Made by a program: the position numbers and the translations under genes. A DNA stretch of 5,529 nucleotides, taken from positions 1 to 5,529 of the forward strand of contig JAICWX010000468.1 in NCBI GenBank assembly GCA_025934635.1. The letters are read 5' to 3'. This document shows positions 4,595 through 5,529 of this stretch, piece after piece. Each line of letters begins with the position of its first letter. Position 1 is the first letter of the stretch. The notes under the pieces were generated by a model. It was not told where the DNA came from. It saw only the letters and a program-made list of their open reading frames with translations, and did no database searches. The stretch is from Streptosporangiaceae bacterium (GTDB taxonomy: Bacteria > Actinomycetota > Actinomycetes > Streptosporangiales > Streptosporangiaceae).

Positions 4595-5529
4595 CTAGCC
4601 GGACGCGGCTGGGCCGAGGTTCACGGCGGGCTGGCCGAGCAGTCGTTTGGCCTCGCGGATGCCGCTGGTCAGGGCGCCGTCGGCGTAGGCCAGGCGGGCG
4701 CTCTGGGTGTGCTCGCCGGCGAACAGCAGGCGGCCGCCGACCGGCTCGCCCAGCAGGTCGGCGTCGGCCGGGCTGGCTTCCGGGGTGATGTGGGTATAGG
4801 CCCCGGCCGTGTAGGGATCGGTGCCCCACGAGGTCACGGCCACCTCGACCGGCTCGGGACACGGCGTTCCGATCGCCTCGCCCAGCAGGCCGAGGGCCCA
4901 GCGGACGGCCCCGTCCTGGCCCCCGTCGACGATCCGGCCGGCGTCGCTGTGGAAGACGAAGAAGACCAATGCCGGACCGGCGCCGAACGCGTCGAGTCCC
5001 ATCACCCAGATGATCCACTGATCGGGATCGCGCGGGAAGATCACCAGGTGCGGGAAGCCCGCCGCGCGCCAGAAGGGCTCTTCAAACCGCAGTGCCACCT
5101 TCTCGAACCGGCCGAACCCGAGCCGCCCGATCGCCGCCAGCCGGTCCGGCGGCAGTCCGGGAGAGAACCGTAGCGCCTCCCGCTTGAGCACGCCCAGCGG
5201 CACTGTCACCACGACGTGCGAGCCTTCCTCGGAACTGCCGTCGGCGGCCCGCACGCGGACTCCGTCCGCGGAGACCGCGATATCGGTCACCGCCACGCCC
5301 AGCCGCACATCAACGCCCGCGGCCATCGCGTTCACCAGGCGCCGGTAACCGCCGTCGGGGACGTCGCCGAGATAGTTTCCCTCGTACTCGAGCTCGTTCC
5401 ACATCCACCGCAGCGACTGGCGCCCGGCCAGGCCGGCGGATTCGGCCTCGATAACCCCGTACAGCAGCTGGCGTGCCCGCCGGGCCGGGCCCGGGGCCAG
5501 CCCGGCCCTGGCCAGGTACGCCTCGATCC
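4595..5529 (-). CDS. Flavin-dependent (mono)amine oxidase, C-terminal part
   Basis: Leftward gene cut by the right edge; 310 residues are visible to stop TAG (4597-4595). The frame stays open through the ATG at 5404 to the edge (IEAYLARAGLAPGPARRA... then RWMWNELEYEG), so that ATG is internal. Recognisable parts in order are a helical substrate-domain segment, GNYLGDVPDGGYRRLV, a strand set VDVRLGVAVTDI with HVVVTVPLGVLKREALRFSPGLP (the central part of the amine-oxidase domain, PF01593), and FGRFEKVALRFEEPFW. Next come WGTDPYTAGAYTHI and the FAD-binding C-terminal motif GGRLLFAGEHT...ADGALTSGIREAKRLLG. The enzymes oxidise primary or polyamine-type amines to aldehydes with release of ammonia and hydrogen peroxide; the substrate here is undetermined. 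The N-terminal GxGxxG dinucleotide motif is outside the window, so the FAD fold is only half seen. Nothing looks broken. A hairpin downstream (4511-4532) may end the transcript. Confidence 0.88.
   Translation of the reverse strand, partial: IEAYLARAGLAPGPARRARQLLYGVIEAESAGLAGRQSLRWMWNELEYEGNYLGDVPDGGYRRLVNAMAAGVDVRLGVAVTDIAVSADGVRVRAADGSSEEGSHVVVTVPLGVLKREALRFSPGLPPDRLAAIGRLGFGRFEKVALRFEEPFWRAAGFPHLVIFPRDPDQWIIWVMGLDAFGAGPALVFFVFHSDAGRIVDGGQDGAVRWALGLLGEAIGTPCPEPVEVAVTSWGTDPYTAGAYTHITPEASPADADLLGEPVGGRLLFAGEHTQSARLAYADGALTSGIREAKRLLGQPAVNLGPAASG

Noticed and set aside
4245..5173. Long frames on both strands across the convergent gap and amine oxidase
   Set aside because: They run through the palindromic repeats (giving repeated DIDGASMSL-type peptides) and are out of frame with the amine oxidase; the peptide repeat only reflects the DNA repeat.

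Overview
The window is 5.5 kb of very GC-rich DNA with GTG starts, G/C-ending codons and actinobacterial-type proteins. These include a short RecQ with a C-terminal beta-barrel, a Tat lipoprotein deacetylase and a flavin split-barrel protein. It most likely comes from the chromosome of a high-GC Actinomycetota (Streptomyces/Streptosporangiales-like). The order cannot be fixed from sequence alone.

Layout. (1) At the left edge, leftward, is the N-terminal part of a Tat-exported lipoprotein with the beginning of a polysaccharide-deacetylase (NodB-like) domain (1-373). (2) Also leftward is a complete small secreted protein of the PF03640/COG4315 'secreted repeat' type (516-1061). It has a strong Shine-Dalgarno and a perfect 10-bp inverted repeat just upstream (1091-1115); a degenerate second copy lies about 106 bp further out (1197-1221). 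(3) From about 1120 to 1827 there is no convincing gene. This stretch holds a GC-rich low-complexity tract, a pair of 25-bp near-palindromes (1476-1531) and a 40-bp AT-rich island (1691-1730). (4) A leftward ABC-transporter remnant (1828-2180) has lost Walker A and changes frame twice. (5) Rightward are a RecQ-family helicase (2217-3827) and, 31 bp later, a split-barrel FMN/F420-type oxidoreductase-like protein (3859-4293). (6) The convergent gap 4294-4594 contains a short tandem repeat, a second pair of the 25-bp palindromes in inverted orientation, and a GC hairpin. (7) A leftward flavin amine oxidase (4595-5529) is cut by the right edge.

How it fits together. The genes look like independent housekeeping or accessory units rather than one pathway. 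Two cell-envelope proteins lie on the left, a DNA-repair helicase and a small redox protein in the middle, and an amine oxidase on the right. The most interesting non-coding signals are three. First, a family of paired palindromes at two places in opposite orientation brackets the recQ segment. Second, a two-site operator-like dyad lies upstream of the secreted protein. Third, a repeated TAnnGT-7 nt-start-codon arrangement precedes three of the genes and suggests leaderless transcription. No complete new defence or mobile system is visible.
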